Assembly: GCA_016871655.1 (NCBI GenBank)
Contig: VHCR01000012.1
Coordinates: 1-14,079 of the forward strand
Direction of reading: 5' to 3'
Origin: Verrucomicrobiota bacterium
Lineage (GTDB): Bacteria; Verrucomicrobiota; Verrucomicrobiia; Chthoniobacterales; UBA6821
DNA: 14,079 nucleotides
A program made the translations under genes and the position numbers. Below, one piece after another: positions 13,665 through 14,079 of the stretch (positions within the stretch are counted from its first letter, which is position 1; each line of letters opens with the position of its first letter). The notes below the pieces were generated by a model. The model was given only the letters and a program-made list of their open reading frames with translations, searched no databases and was not told the DNA's origin.

Positions 13665-14079
13665 TCAACGCCCTAATTGGGTGGCTCGTTGAATAGCGGC
13701 TTGAACAGCTTTTCCAACAATTGCATTTAAATTAGCTTGATCCAGAACCTGTAATCCCGCAGCTGTGGTCCCTTGGGGACTCGTGATTTCGTGACGGAGA
13801 GATTCAGGTGTTGCGGAGGTTTCTAAAACCAGTGCTGCAGCTGCTTCTAAAGTGTGTGCAGCAAGCTGACGCGAGAGTTTAGGATCAAGGCTAGCTTTGA
13901 TGCCCGCTTCCATCAAACCTTCTAAAAAAAGAAGAGCAAAAGCAGGGCCACTGCCGCTGAGAGCGGTGACGGCATCCAGTTTTTCTTCGGGAACTTTTTC
14001 GATCGCAGCGCAGGCTGAAAAAAGTTTTTGTATCATTGAAAAATCTTCTGGTGTTGCTGAGTCATGTGGTGAGAAGACG
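13665..14079 (-). CDS. proC: Pyrroline-5-carboxylate reductase, C-terminal part (5' end beyond window)
   Basis: The minus-strand frame is open from the right edge (14078) to a TGA at 13665, giving 137 residues; an ATG at 14036 is internal, because homology continues upstream through HDSATPEDFSMIQKLF. This is the C-terminal dimerisation/active-site domain of ProC, which reduces 1-pyrroline-5-carboxylate to L-proline with NAD(P)H in the cytoplasm. Visible family blocks are EEKLDAVTALSGSGPAFALLFLEGLMEAG (the signature region) and HEITSPQGTTAAGLQVLD, the conserved SPGGTT block with Gln in place of the first Gly. The N-terminal Rossmann domain should lie outside the window. It is tail-to-tail with the lipoprotein gene with no gap. 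Confidence 0.95.
   Translation of the reverse strand, partial: VFSPHDSATPEDFSMIQKLFSACAAIEKVPEEKLDAVTALSGSGPAFALLFLEGLMEAGIKASLDPKLSRQLAAHTLEAAAALVLETSATPESLRHEITSPQGTTAAGLQVLDQANLNAIVGKAVQAAIQRATQLGR

Noticed and set aside
14034..14036. ATG at 14036 as the proC start
   Set aside because: ProC homology continues upstream in frame to the window edge, so this Met is internal.

Overview
The window reads as a chromosomal segment of a Gram-negative bacterium with a somewhat AT-rich genome. The D,D-carboxypeptidase, the TPR protein and RuvB most resemble, from memory of the families, PVC-superphylum versions (Verrucomicrobiota, perhaps Opitutae-like, with Chlamydiota second). No 16S or other marker gene is present, so this is an inference from protein flavour. 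A probable type III secretion chaperone/effector pair would suit a host-associated member.

Layout. 1-1354 (minus, runs off the left edge): a polytopic membrane glycosyltransferase-like protein. 1431-2780 (plus): cutA and ruvB. 2961-4853 (plus): a YyaL-type thioredoxin-domain protein. 4941-5798 (plus): a secreted protein of unknown family. 5838-6077: a large, hierarchically palindromic intergenic element. 6082-6474 (minus): a small conserved-looking unknown. 6529-9425 (plus): a two-gene unit made of a putative CesT-like (tandem) chaperone followed after 11 bp by an ExoU-like patatin phospholipase with a Ser-rich N-terminus. 9440-13225 (minus): a UvrD/Rep-type helicase, a DacF-type peptidase S11 and a TPR protein, transcribed in the order TPR, DacF, UvrD. 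13287-13664 (plus): a small lipoprotein. 13665-14079 (minus, runs off the right edge): the C-terminal part of ProC.

Two themes stand out. First, the chaperone/patatin unit looks like an effector cassette. The patatin keeps the oxyanion-hole, GxSxG and DGG motifs, and its Ser-Asp spacing is the same as in ExoU. Second, most gene boundaries carry inverted arms built from short 7-bp or 9-bp tandem words, and these arms reach into the genes. They supply the GTG start codons of yyaL and uvrD, the C-terminal codons and stop codons of dacF, uvrD and the TPR gene, and N-terminal codons of the glycosyltransferase. In addition, nearly every start codon lacks a Shine-Dalgarno sequence and follows a pyrimidine-rich stretch.

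The housekeeping content covers recombination (RuvB), DNA unwinding (UvrD), cell-wall trimming (DacF), proline synthesis (ProC) and metal tolerance (CutA). I see no tRNA, rRNA, CRISPR array, transposase or phage gene. No gene-free stretch exceeds 300 bp; the longest is 5799-6081.
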